Translations under genes and position numbers: made by a program | Notes under the pieces: generated by a model | Databases searched by the model: none | The model's input: only the letters and a program-made list of their open reading frames with translations | What the model was told of the DNA's origin: nothing | DNA from: Thalassotalea nanhaiensis | GTDB taxonomy: Bacteria > Pseudomonadota > Gammaproteobacteria > Enterobacterales > Alteromonadaceae | Direction of reading: 5' to 3' | Assembly: GCF_031583575.1 (NCBI RefSeq) | Contig: NZ_CP134146.1 | Location: 620,001 to 684,000, forward strand | DNA: 64,000 bases | Shown: piece after piece, positions 35,141-48,816 of the stretch | Layout: the number at the start of each line of letters is the position of its first letter | Position numbering within the stretch: position 1 is the first letter of the stretch

Positions 35141-36694
35141 ATGAAACACCTGTCTATATCTCTTATAATTGTGCTGTTAATGGCAACGGCAAGTTGTGTA
35201 CAACTAAGTTCTGAAACTAATCAGCAGCAACCTAATATTGTCGTATTTGTTGTTGATGATATGGGACTTATGGATACATCGGTGCCATTTGTTATTGATA
35301 ATAGCAACCCTATAAAACAGCCGTTAAATGACTGGTATCAAACACCCAACATGGAAGTGTTAGCTGAGCAGGGGGTACGTTTCAGCCAGTTTTATGCACA
35401 AAGTGTTTGTTCACCAACAAGAGCATCTTTGCTGACCGGGCAAAATGCAACTAGACATCACACCACAACCTGGATTATGCCGACACAGAATAATCGCGGA
35501 GAGTTTGGCCCTAAGCTGTGGAACTGGCAAGGTCTAAACAGCAATTCAACGTCCTTCCCACAATTGTTAAGTAAAGCCGGATACAAAACTATTCATGTTG
35601 GAAAAGGCCATTTTGGCCCTCTTGAGAGTGAAGGCGCCGAACCTTTAAAATTAGGTTTTGATGTTAATGTGGCTGGTGCTGCTTGGGGGCGTCCAAAAAG
35701 TTATTTTGGTCGAGAACATTACGGTAATCATAAAAAATACCTGAATAAAAACAAAACGCTAACTCATAACATTCCTCACTTAGAAGAATATTATGAAGAT
35801 GATGTGTTTTTAACAGAGGCGCTAACGCTTGAAGCAAATAAACATATTGAAATTGCCAATAACGAGCAGCAACCATTCTTACTTTATTTGTCGCATTATG
35901 CTGTGCATGCGCCGTTTAATAGTGATCCAAGGTTTGCCAAAAACTATGAAACCAGTGATAAAAAACCAAACGCCAAAGCCTATGCAACGTTAGTTGAAGG
36001 CATGGATAAGTCGTTAGGTGATGTAGTTAGTAAGCTTAATGAACTAGGCGTCGCAGAAGACACACTGATTGTATTTTTAGGTGATAATGGTGGTGATGCG
36101 CCATTAGGCGGTAATGATGTTATCGCCAGTTCAGCACCTTTTAGGGGTAAAAAAGGCACAAGCTGGGAAGGGGGGATGCGCGCACCACTTATGGTAAGTT
36201 GGGCAAAAGTTAATGATAGTAATCCTCTTCAACAGCAATATCCTATCGCAAAAGGCGCAATTAATAATCAAATCGCGACTATTTTAGACGTGTATCCAAC
36301 GCTTTTGTCAGTCACCAATGTTGATAACCCAAAGACACATGTGATTGATGGTTTCGATCTGAAAAAGCAATTAGTAAATGAATATGACGATGTTCGTGAT
36401 AATAGCTTTTTGATGCACTTTCCCCATAAGCATCGTCATTCATATTTTACCAGTTTACGTGTTGGTGATTGGAAGGTAATTTATCATTACAACCCTGAAA
36501 ACAAAGCAAAAATAAAAAGATACCAATTGTTTAACTTGAACACGGATAGAACTGAGTCTGTTGACCTTGCACAGTCAGAGCCAACAAAGTTGGCAGAGAT
36601 GATGCAACTGATGTTAGTAAAGTTAGAACAAGAAAACGCTCAATATCCAATAGATAAACAAGGGCATACACTTAAACCCGTAATGCCAATATAG
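35141..36694 (+). CDS. S1-family formylglycine sulfatase (lipoprotein)
   Basis: 517 aa. The lipobox MATASC puts the anchor at Cys19. The Asp pair is at 39-40 (VVDDMGLMD) and the maturation motif is C90-S-P-T-R, with Thr replacing the common Ser in fourth position, a variant still compatible with formylglycine formation. A long insertion after the first strand (SVPFVIDNSNPIKQPLNDWYQ) and the block GKGHFG (about 155) in place of GKWHLG set it apart from the other six sulfatases here. GDNGGDAPLGG is intact. It is followed 37 bp later by an esterase in the same direction. Confidence 0.9.
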   Translation: MKHLSISLIIVLLMATASCVQLSSETNQQQPNIVVFVVDDMGLMDTSVPFVIDNSNPIKQPLNDWYQTPNMEVLAEQGVRFSQFYAQSVCSPTRASLLTGQNATRHHTTTWIMPTQNNRGEFGPKLWNWQGLNSNSTSFPQLLSKAGYKTIHVGKGHFGPLESEGAEPLKLGFDVNVAGAAWGRPKSYFGREHYGNHKKYLNKNKTLTHNIPHLEEYYEDDVFLTEALTLEANKHIEIANNEQQPFLLYLSHYAVHAPFNSDPRFAKNYETSDKKPNAKAYATLVEGMDKSLGDVVSKLNELGVAEDTLIVFLGDNGGDAPLGGNDVIASSAPFRGKKGTSWEGGMRAPLMVSWAKVNDSNPLQQQYPIAKGAINNQIATILDVYPTLLSVTNVDNPKTHVIDGFDLKKQLVNEYDDVRDNSFLMHFPHKHRHSYFTSLRVGDWKVIYHYNPENKAKIKRYQLFNLNTDRTESVDLAQSEPTKLAEMMQLMLVKLEQENAQYPIDKQGHTLKPVMPI

Positions 36695-36731
36695 ACTTAT
36701 CATTTAACGGTAAAAGATAACAAAGAAAACT

Positions 36732-37615
36732 ATGAAATATTACCTTCAGCTCATAACTTTATTTATTCTCGGCAGCAATTTAATAGCCTGTTCGAGCAAT
36801 GAAATTCCTCTGGAAAATAAATTAGTAGCGATATCAGAAAGTAAGTCTATAGATGTAAAGAAAGTAGTACCTAGTAAGTTAATTGAATACAAAAAAACGA
36901 ATGATATTTCTCTTACTTTGCACGTGTTCAATCCTGAAGGACACAAAGCCAGTGATAACCGTCCTGCTATTGTTTTCTTTCATGGTGGAGGCTGGAATGG
37001 TGGCTCGCCACACCATTTTTATCGTCAAAGTAAGTACCTAGCCGATAGGGGAATGGTTGCTATTAGCGCTCAATACCGTACTAAAAAACAGCATGGCACA
37101 TCACCGGCTGAAAGTGTTAAAGATGGTAAATCAGCAATGCGCTGGGTTAGAGCACATGCCAAAGAGTTAGGTATTAACCCGAATATGTTAGCCGCAGGTG
37201 GTGGCTCTGCAGGTGGACAGGTAGCTGCAGCAGCTGGCACAGCAACAACAATTGAAGAATTGGGTGAAGATAAAACAATAAGTTATCGACCAGATGCTTT
37301 AGTGCTTTTTAATCCTGTATTTGATAATGGTCCTGGAGGCTTTGGTTATGACCGAGTAAAGGACTATTGGCAGCAGTTTTCACCGCTACACAATGTTACT
37401 AAAGATACGCCGCCAACTGTTGGCATGTTTGGTGAAAAAGATACCGCGATCAAAGTTAAATCAGCGTTAGAGTTTGAAAAGCTGATGAAGGGTTTAGGCA
37501 ACACAGTAGAATTACATATTTACAAAGATCAGCCTCATGCATTTTTCAATGATGCAAAGTATGAAGAGACTGTATTAGATATGGACAAATTTTTAACTAA
37601 GCAAGGATTTATACA

Positions 37616-37619
<4 letters not shown>
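36732..37619 (+). CDS. Alpha/beta-hydrolase esterase (lipoprotein, HGGG type)
   Basis: 295 aa. The lipobox LIAC puts the anchor at Cys20. FFHGGGWNGG (82-91) is the HGGG oxyanion hole of hormone-sensitive-lipase or BD-FAE-type esterases, and GGGSAGG has the nucleophile Ser159. The Asp and His are probably in GEKDTAI and DQPHAFF. It probably removes acetyl or similar esters from oligosaccharides in the periplasm. Its stop overlaps the next gene's ATG by four bases (ATGA), so it is coupled to the beta-helix protein; this suggests a shared substrate. Confidence 0.82.
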
Positions 37620-42305
<4,686 letters not shown>

Positions 42306-42310
42306 TAATA

Positions 42311-42352
42311 AAAACGCCCAAGCAAAGATTATTTGTTTGGGCGTTTTGCTTT
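42311..42352 (+). terminator. Rho-independent terminator
   Basis: AAAACGCCCAAGCAAA (42311-42326) pairs, with one G-T pair, with the complement at 42332-42347 around a five-base loop. T-rich sequence follows. It ends the operon of esterase, beta-helix protein and GH2. Confidence 0.88.
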
Positions 42353-42406
42353 TAAGCTTAAATGGAAAACCATAAACACTTAACTATCATCAACGCGAGT
42401 AGCATT

Positions 42407-43294
42407 ATGATGCGATATTTAACCAGAATAGCTTGCATGTCTAGCTTATTACTCATGTGTACTTTTTCAGCCCTAGCAGAGCAGCGAACGGGTAGAAGCC
42501 CTGCCAGAGACATAAAGGTACCCACCGGTATAACCTATGAAGTTATGTCCTATGGGGATTCTGTTGAGCCAAGAGCAAACCAAATCGGCATAGCCTATAA
42601 CAAGTCGAGTACCGAGCTTAAACCAACAGTGGTGTTTATTCATGGTGGTGGCTGGCGAAAAGGCGATAAAGATGATGCCGCTTGGATGGCAATTAATGCT
42701 GCACAAAAAGGTTATATTGGTATTACTGTTTCTTATCGATTACTAGCGGACGCACCATTTCCTGCCTGTATAGAAGATACCAAACAAGCGATTCGTTTTA
42801 TAAAATCGTTAAGTCCAAACATACCCATTGATACTAAGAGGATTGGCCTATGGGGTTATAGTGCCGGGGCGCATTTGGCATTGATGGCGGCACTATCACC
42901 TGAAGATGTTTTTAACAGTGGTAAGTATGCTCAATATAGCAATGAGGTTAAGTCTGTTTTTGCAGTTTCCGGGCCAACGAATTTTATCAAACGTATCGGT
43001 AAAAAATCTGGTATGAAATTATTCAGTAAAGAGCAGGCGGAAAATACTGAGTTTTTAAACGCTATTTCGCCACTCTCTTACATCAATAAAAAACAAGCGC
43101 CAGTGACAATTTTGCATGGTGATGAAGACCGTTTGGTAAAGCCGTACCACTACCTGGACTTTAAGCATAAAGCAGCAGAGTTAGGTGTAGAAAACTTCAA
43201 TTTAATTGAAGTTAAAGGTGGCAATCACACCTTTTACTTTAAGAAAAAGTCATTAGTAAAGCCGATATTTAATGAATTTATTGAATCGCTCTGA
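42407..43294 (+). CDS. Alpha/beta-hydrolase esterase (secreted)
   Basis: About 295 aa. FIHGGGWRKGD is the HGGG oxyanion hole and GYSAGAHLAL holds the nucleophile (about Ser152 from this start). GDEDRLV and GGNHTFYF supply the Asp and His. The chosen ATG at 42407 gives a compact signal peptide, MMRYLTRIACMSSLLLMCTFSALA. An ATG at 42362 is in frame but would add 15 residues and lie almost inside the terminator. It resembles carbohydrate esterases of the BD-FAE/acetyl-xylan type. A lactonase and GH29 follow in the same direction. Confidence 0.82.
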   Translation: MMRYLTRIACMSSLLLMCTFSALAEQRTGRSPARDIKVPTGITYEVMSYGDSVEPRANQIGIAYNKSSTELKPTVVFIHGGGWRKGDKDDAAWMAINAAQKGYIGITVSYRLLADAPFPACIEDTKQAIRFIKSLSPNIPIDTKRIGLWGYSAGAHLALMAALSPEDVFNSGKYAQYSNEVKSVFAVSGPTNFIKRIGKKSGMKLFSKEQAENTEFLNAISPLSYINKKQAPVTILHGDEDRLVKPYHYLDFKHKAAELGVENFNLIEVKGGNHTFYFKKKSLVKPIFNEFIESL

Positions 43295-43341
43295 TGATGT
43301 AAATTATCTAAATTTGCCCAACATAATAAATAAGAATATTG

Positions 43342-44445
43342 ATGATGACTCCTAAAACAAGTGGTGCTTTCATTTTGCTATTAGCATCTTTATTCGCGCC
43401 TTCTTTAGCAGCGCAAGAGATGCTTTATTTGTCATCAGGTGATGCAATAGAAGTAAAGAAAGTCAATGATCAAACTGGCGCATTAACCAATGTTCAAAAA
43501 GTAGAGCTGAAGGGGATTTCGGTATTCACTTTTTCTCACAACAAAAAATTTCTTTATGCCCGCGCGCTCATCAATGGCAAACGCAAACAAAATTCAATTG
43601 CCACCTATACAGTTTCCGACAGCGGCAGATTAACACTTATTCATAACGCTCCTATCGATGGGAAAACTACCGAGCTTAAAAGCGATGCAAGTGATCAATT
43701 TATCGCGGGTGCAGATTATGGCAAGGGAGCAGTCTCCATTTGGAAACTCGATAATGGCGTTTACAAGGGAGAACTGGTACAGCAGGTGAAGCTTGAACAA
43801 AAAGCTCATGCAGCACGATTTTCTCCCGATAATAATATGCTGTTTGTTCCTGCTACCGGCCCCAATAAAATATTTCAATTATCGTTTGATAACGCTACAG
43901 GGAAGGTCGAACAGATTGACCCGGCTTTAGGGCCACAAAAAGGCGCATTACAACCTCGGCATTTACTATTTCACCCAACATTAAATGTTGCCTATTCAAC
44001 ACAAGAAAGAATGCAGCCGGGTGTCGCTATTTGGCAAGTAACAGCAGGTGGAACACTCACCCTGAGTCAAACACTAACCAATAGCGATGACACAACAGGG
44101 CGAATAACCAATGCAGATTTACATATGTCACCGGATAATAAATTTTTATATATATCCAGTCGCGATCAGCAAAAGCAATTCGACCAAATCATCGCCTATA
44201 AGATACACCCTACAAGTGGACAATTAATCCTAGTTGAGAAGTTTGCCAGTGAGCACTTTCCCCGTTCATTTACCATAAATAAACGCGGCGACTTTCTTTA
44301 TGTTGCCGGCCAAAAAGAAGACAAATTAGGCGTTTATCAAAGGGATAAGGAAACAGGACACTTAACTAAAGTAGAGCAATATAACACTGGTAAAAATCCT
44401 ATTTGGGTTGAAACCTTAATTTTAGAGTCGAAAGAAAAACAATAA
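43342..44445 (+). CDS. Seven-bladed beta-propeller lactonase family protein (periplasmic)
   Basis: About 367 aa. A signal peptide (cut after SLAAQ) precedes repeated blades with SPDN motifs (FSPDNNMLFVPATGPNKI, MSPDNKFLYISSRDQ), as in the YbhE/Pgl-type lactonase family. Cytoplasmic members hydrolyse 6-phosphogluconolactone, but export of this one excludes phosphorylated substrates, so it more likely acts on a free lactone or only binds ligand. TTG at 43339 and ATG codons at 43342 and 43345 are all in frame. It starts 47 bp after the esterase, and the GH29 gene begins 5 bp after its stop. Confidence 0.78.
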   Translation: MMTPKTSGAFILLLASLFAPSLAAQEMLYLSSGDAIEVKKVNDQTGALTNVQKVELKGISVFTFSHNKKFLYARALINGKRKQNSIATYTVSDSGRLTLIHNAPIDGKTTELKSDASDQFIAGADYGKGAVSIWKLDNGVYKGELVQQVKLEQKAHAARFSPDNNMLFVPATGPNKIFQLSFDNATGKVEQIDPALGPQKGALQPRHLLFHPTLNVAYSTQERMQPGVAIWQVTAGGTLTLSQTLTNSDDTTGRITNADLHMSPDNKFLYISSRDQQKQFDQIIAYKIHPTSGQLILVEKFASEHFPRSFTINKRGDFLYVAGQKEDKLGVYQRDKETGHLTKVEQYNTGKNPIWVETLILESKEKQ

Positions 44446-44450
44446 ATGTT

Positions 44451-46016
44451 ATGAATAAAAATAAAACCACCATTATTAAGCGCAGTTTACTGACTATATC
44501 AATACTCGTTTTGGCGTCTTGTAGCAAACAAGACGTTGGCTCATCTAATGCCAAGGACGATTCGTTAGAGCAGCTTAACGCTGTTGCTGATATGGCAGCA
44601 AACATGGCAGGTAAGGCCGAGCAAGATAAAGGGTTACCTCATCGTTACCAATTACAAAACCCATTACCTATTACTGAAAAGGGACAATGGTTTAAAAACG
44701 CAGGTTTAGGTCTGTTTATTCATTGGGGACCTGCCTCAATTCCAGATATTGAAGATGTCTGGCGTATAAGGCAGGCCAAAAAAGGAGAGCCAAACCAGCC
44801 TAAAGTGGTACCCGAAGATTACTACAATCGCGCGCCTCAAGGATTTACCGCCGAAAAATATGATCCTAAAATGTGGTTAGATGCCGCTAAAAAAGCTGGC
44901 TTTAAATATACTGTACTTACCTCAAAGCATCACGATGGTTATACGCTATGGCCAACTAAGCACACCGATCTTGGCGTGCAAAAATACCTGGATAGTAAAG
45001 ACTTATTGCAGCCTTATGTTGATGCCGCACGAGCTAATGACATGAAAGTCGGTTTTTATTTTTCTGCAGTTGATTGGTATTTAGATAAAAATTACATGAA
45101 CTACAAATGGGGTAATGATGCTATAGGTTGGGACTTTTCTGGCCAACCACTAGCGCGGAAATCAATAAAACCATTACCTATGGAAATCATTGAACAAAAG
45201 CGTCAAATGGCCTTTGAAGTGATGGATAAATATCGACCTGATATTTGGTGGTGGGATACCGGATTACCTGTTAGTTATGACGAAACTGTCAAAAAATATA
45301 ACCCAGATATGCTCTTTAATAATCGTGGAAATTTTTACCACGACGGTAAGAAAAAAGGAAAATTTCCAGGATCTCATTATGTTACCCCGGAAGGGTTTCA
45401 TACCCTAGAGTGGCAATACATTAAAAAATTGATTGAGCAAGATACTGCATGGGAAGTGTGCATGACCTTTAACCGTTCAGGTTGGTTTTATCATGCAAAT
45501 AATGACTTAGGTAATCAGACGGGCAACTTAACCGATACCTTATATGCGCTTGCTAGAATTCGTTCATGGCAAGGTAACATGTTGTTAAATATGTCTCCAC
45601 GTGAAGACGGCACCCTCGCACCTGCCAATTATGAAGCAATGGAAAAAATGAGTAATTGGATGGCGTGGGCTGATGTATCGGTATTTGATACGAAAGGAAC
45701 ACATTTTCCAGAGCAATCAAATGTCCCTATTACCACATCTAGCGATGGCAAAACTTGGTACTTACATGCAAGACCTGGTGAGCAGAAAGATTTTAACTCT
45801 TGGGGACGATGGAAAAAACCATATTACACCCATACTGAACCTGGAAAACCAATCAAAGTACAAAGCGTACCCGCAGTTACATCAGTCACTTTATTACGAA
45901 CTGGTGAAACCATCGAGTTCAGCTATAAAAACGGTGAGCTTGTTATCGATAACCCTCCTGCAGGACCTGATGGCCTACATGAAGTGATTAAATTAACCTT
46001 AGTTGAACATAAATAA
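44451..46016 (+). CDS. GH29-like alpha-L-fucosidase/galactosidase (lipoprotein)
   Basis: 521 aa with a lipobox LASC at Cys24. The catalytic domain begins with WFKNAGLGLFIHWGPASIPD (80-99), contains SKHHDGYTLW (158-167), and carries the proposed nucleophile Asp269 in IWWWDTGLP, where GH29 usually has W-x-D-G. A C-terminal beta-sandwich (about 410-520) follows. GH29 enzymes release alpha-L-fucose, and some act on alpha-L-galactose, which is stereochemically related. Fucose is rare in red-algal galactans, so L-galactose or another sugar may be the true target. It is the last gene before a hairpin terminator. Confidence 0.82.
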   Translation: MNKNKTTIIKRSLLTISILVLASCSKQDVGSSNAKDDSLEQLNAVADMAANMAGKAEQDKGLPHRYQLQNPLPITEKGQWFKNAGLGLFIHWGPASIPDIEDVWRIRQAKKGEPNQPKVVPEDYYNRAPQGFTAEKYDPKMWLDAAKKAGFKYTVLTSKHHDGYTLWPTKHTDLGVQKYLDSKDLLQPYVDAARANDMKVGFYFSAVDWYLDKNYMNYKWGNDAIGWDFSGQPLARKSIKPLPMEIIEQKRQMAFEVMDKYRPDIWWWDTGLPVSYDETVKKYNPDMLFNNRGNFYHDGKKKGKFPGSHYVTPEGFHTLEWQYIKKLIEQDTAWEVCMTFNRSGWFYHANNDLGNQTGNLTDTLYALARIRSWQGNMLLNMSPREDGTLAPANYEAMEKMSNWMAWADVSVFDTKGTHFPEQSNVPITTSSDGKTWYLHARPGEQKDFNSWGRWKKPYYTHTEPGKPIKVQSVPAVTSVTLLRTGETIEFSYKNGELVIDNPPAGPDGLHEVIKLTLVEHK

Positions 46017-46043
46017 TAAATAGTAAAGCAGGGCTTTAGTTCG

Positions 46044-46076
46044 GCTAATAGTCTTAATTTTGACTATTAGCTCTTT
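46044..46076 (+). terminator. Hairpin terminator after the GH29 gene
   Basis: GCTAATAGTC (46044-46053) pairs perfectly with GACTATTAGC (46062-46071), with an eight-base loop and a short T-rich tail. It separates the GH29 unit from the next GH2 unit. Confidence 0.6.
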
Positions 46077-46097
46077 AACTTGTATATTTATATATAG

Positions 46098-46118
46098 TAA
46101 TATTTATCATACATAATG
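46098..46118 (+). promoter_or_regulatory. Candidate operator, recurrent ATCATACATAATG motif
   Basis: This 21-base site differs at only one base from the site at 54052-54072 (core ATCATACATAATG). It lies 78 bp before the GH2 start at 46196, just after a terminator, where a promoter is expected. It is probably a regulator-binding site shared by several genes of the cluster. Confidence 0.42.
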
Positions 46119-46195
46119 TGAGTGATGTGTTAAATATAAGGTGTAAAAGCTTAACAACAATAACTAGATCTGCTTTTGCTAAACAGAGACATTAG

Positions 46196-48790
46196 ATGAA
46201 AACTTTACCCAAATATTTGATCGTGATTTTAGCTTTGATAGTTATTTTTACAACACTCAAACCATTTTCTGAAGATAACCAAAACGCTCGAATAAAAGAA
46301 AATATAAACCGTGATTGGCAGTTTACCTTTAGTTCTGATACCGATGATTTTTCAAATAAAGGTGCAAAGTTAGCACAATGGCAAAACGTAGGTTTACCCC
46401 ATTCATTTAGTCTGCCTTATTTCCGCTCGGAAAGTTTTTATACCGGTTTTGGCTGGTATAAAAAATCGCTTAAAATTGACCAAGAATGGTTAAATAAAAA
46501 TATATCTCTTGAGTTTGATGGCGTGTTTCAAGTCGCTGAAATTTATCTAAATGGCGAAAAAGTTGGTGACCATCGTGGTGGTTATACTGGCTTTACTGTT
46601 GATATATCGAAAGCGGCAAAGGCAGGCGAAAACTTACTAGCCGTTAGGGTAAATAACCTTTGGGATGCACAACTTGCTCCTCGCGCTGGTGAGCATGTAT
46701 TTAGTGGCGGTATTTACCGTGATGTTTATCTTAGTGTAACTCACCCTTTGCATGTTGCTTGGAACGGTACATTTGTAACTACCCCAATAGTTAACAAAGA
46801 AAATGCGACTGTTAATGTACAAACCACGATAGAAAATAACAGTAGCAAAGCCAGAAACTTCACCTTAAAAACACTAATAGTTGATAGTAGTGATACTCAA
46901 TTAATTGAAATGGTTTCTAAACTAGCTATTGGAGCCAATGAGGCACTCGAAATTGAGCAACTCAGTGATGAAATAAAGCAACCAAAATTATGGTCGCCAG
47001 ACTCACCAAATTTGTACCAAGCTAAGACCACCATTTATGAAAACAATACAGAGGTTGATAGCTACCTAACGCAATTTGGTTTTAGGTGGGTAGAGTGGAC
47101 TGCCGACAGCGGTTTTTTCTTAAACGGCGAACATTTGTACCTTGAAGGCGTAAATGTCCATCAAGACCATGCAGGTTGGGGCGATGCCGTAACCAAAGCC
47201 GGTGTTTACCGAGACCTAAAATTAATGAAAGACGCCGGCTTTAATTTAATTCGTGGTTCGCATTACCCTCATCATCCTTACTTCACCCAAGTGTGTGATG
47301 AACTTGGTTTAATGTTTATTCCTGAAAATAGTGTTTGGGGCATCGGTGGCTTTAAAGAAGATGGTTATTGGGACTCAAGTACTTATCCTATTCATGACAA
47401 AGACAAACAAGCTTACGAGGAAAGTGCAGCCGCTAGCCTTGCAGAGCTAATTCTTATTAATAGAAACAGTCCTTCGGTTATCGCATGGAGCATGAGTAAT
47501 GAACCATTCTTTAGCGCCAATGCCGTCATTGACGATATGAAGGGCTTGCTCAGTGATATGGTCGACTTATCACATAAGCTTGACCCTACTCGAAAGGCAA
47601 TGATTGGTGGTGCTCAACGTGCAGGCGTCGACATATTAGGGGATATTGCTGGCTATAACGGTGATGGTGCAACCAGAGATAGAGATCCTGGCATGCCAAA
47701 TATGGTTAGTGAGTATGGCTCTTGTGTTACCGACCGTCCAGGGGAGTATGACGCTTGTTGGTCCTCTCATTTAAATGGTGGTGAAAAGCCTAAATGGCGC
47801 AGTGGACATGCAATTTGGTGTGGTTTCGACCATGGCAGTATTGCTGGCAATATGGGGGAAATGGGCATTGTCGATTTTGCTCGTATACCAAAGAGATCTT
47901 GGTATTGGTATCGTAATTACTTTAAAGGCATTGCGCCTCCTAAGTGGCCAATTCAAGGAACACCTAAAAGCCTAAAGTTGTTTGCTGATAAAACAACAAT
48001 TAAAGGTACAGATGCTACCGATGATGCTCATATCAATGTACAAGTATTGGATGCCAATGGAACGCATATTTCCAACAGCCCAACGGTTACTTTAACCATA
48101 GTTTCAGGCCCTGGAGAGTTTGCTACTGGTAGAAGCATTACCTTTAAAAAGACCACTCGTAATGATATTCAAATCTTAGATGGCCATGCTGCCACTGAGT
48201 TTCGCTCTTATCATGGTGGTGTCACAGTAATTGAAGCTACATCTTCCGGCTTAGAACCAGCTCAAATTGAAATAACTACAATGGGTACACCTTTATTTGA
48301 ACAAGGTGTTTCAAAGATAGTAGAAGACCGACCTTATATTGATTATCGCTTAACCAAAGCGATTAAAGAGCAAGCACCGGTAAGAGTCTCAGACGCTCGT
48401 CCTAATCGTACTAACTCAAAAGGGACAAGTGATCCTAGCTATGCAAATGATGGCCACAAGTGGCGTCAATGGGTACCTAAGTTCGACAAAAATGCTAAGC
48501 AGGGTAACGTTTGGTGGGAGCTGGATATGGAGAATTTCTATGACGTTGAGCGCGTTGAGTTTTCTTTTAAGCCGGCAGCCGATGTAAAAATTGATATTGA
48601 AACATCAACCAATCAAAAAGACTGGGTAACCGTTGCCGATGGTAAATTTGTAAAAGCTGGCACACCCAATGTTAGCTTTGACGTAAAAGACAATACCAAG
48701 GTGCGTTTTTTAAAAGCAACCTTTTCAGTCGATGATACGAGCAAACCTTTCGGAGTGGGTGAAATAGAAGTGTTTGGCAGTACCAACTAG
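46196..48790 (+). CDS. GH2 family glycoside hydrolase with C-terminal discoidin-like domain
   Basis: 864 aa with an N-terminal hydrophobic segment (8-20) that is either a signal peptide or membrane anchor. A jelly roll (about 35-185), Ig-like domain and TIM barrel follow, with acid/base Glu436 (SMSNEPFFS) and nucleophile Glu506 (VSEYGSC). After another Ig-like domain, the last 140 residues (DARPNRTNSKG, then WWELDMENFYDVERVEF to FGVGEIEVFGS) form an F5/8-type (discoidin, CBM32-like) carbohydrate-binding domain. It is likely an exo-beta-glycosidase tethered to its polymer. It heads a unit with the GH95 (26 bp later) and ThuA genes. Confidence 0.88.
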   Translation: MKTLPKYLIVILALIVIFTTLKPFSEDNQNARIKENINRDWQFTFSSDTDDFSNKGAKLAQWQNVGLPHSFSLPYFRSESFYTGFGWYKKSLKIDQEWLNKNISLEFDGVFQVAEIYLNGEKVGDHRGGYTGFTVDISKAAKAGENLLAVRVNNLWDAQLAPRAGEHVFSGGIYRDVYLSVTHPLHVAWNGTFVTTPIVNKENATVNVQTTIENNSSKARNFTLKTLIVDSSDTQLIEMVSKLAIGANEALEIEQLSDEIKQPKLWSPDSPNLYQAKTTIYENNTEVDSYLTQFGFRWVEWTADSGFFLNGEHLYLEGVNVHQDHAGWGDAVTKAGVYRDLKLMKDAGFNLIRGSHYPHHPYFTQVCDELGLMFIPENSVWGIGGFKEDGYWDSSTYPIHDKDKQAYEESAAASLAELILINRNSPSVIAWSMSNEPFFSANAVIDDMKGLLSDMVDLSHKLDPTRKAMIGGAQRAGVDILGDIAGYNGDGATRDRDPGMPNMVSEYGSCVTDRPGEYDACWSSHLNGGEKPKWRSGHAIWCGFDHGSIAGNMGEMGIVDFARIPKRSWYWYRNYFKGIAPPKWPIQGTPKSLKLFADKTTIKGTDATDDAHINVQVLDANGTHISNSPTVTLTIVSGPGEFATGRSITFKKTTRNDIQILDGHAATEFRSYHGGVTVIEATSSGLEPAQIEITTMGTPLFEQGVSKIVEDRPYIDYRLTKAIKEQAPVRVSDARPNRTNSKGTSDPSYANDGHKWRQWVPKFDKNAKQGNVWWELDMENFYDVERVEFSFKPAADVKIDIETSTNQKDWVTVADGKFVKAGTPNVSFDVKDNTKVRFLKATFSVDDTSKPFGVGEIEVFGSTN

Positions 48791-48816
48791 AAATATAAAA
48801 ATAGAGGAATTACGGT

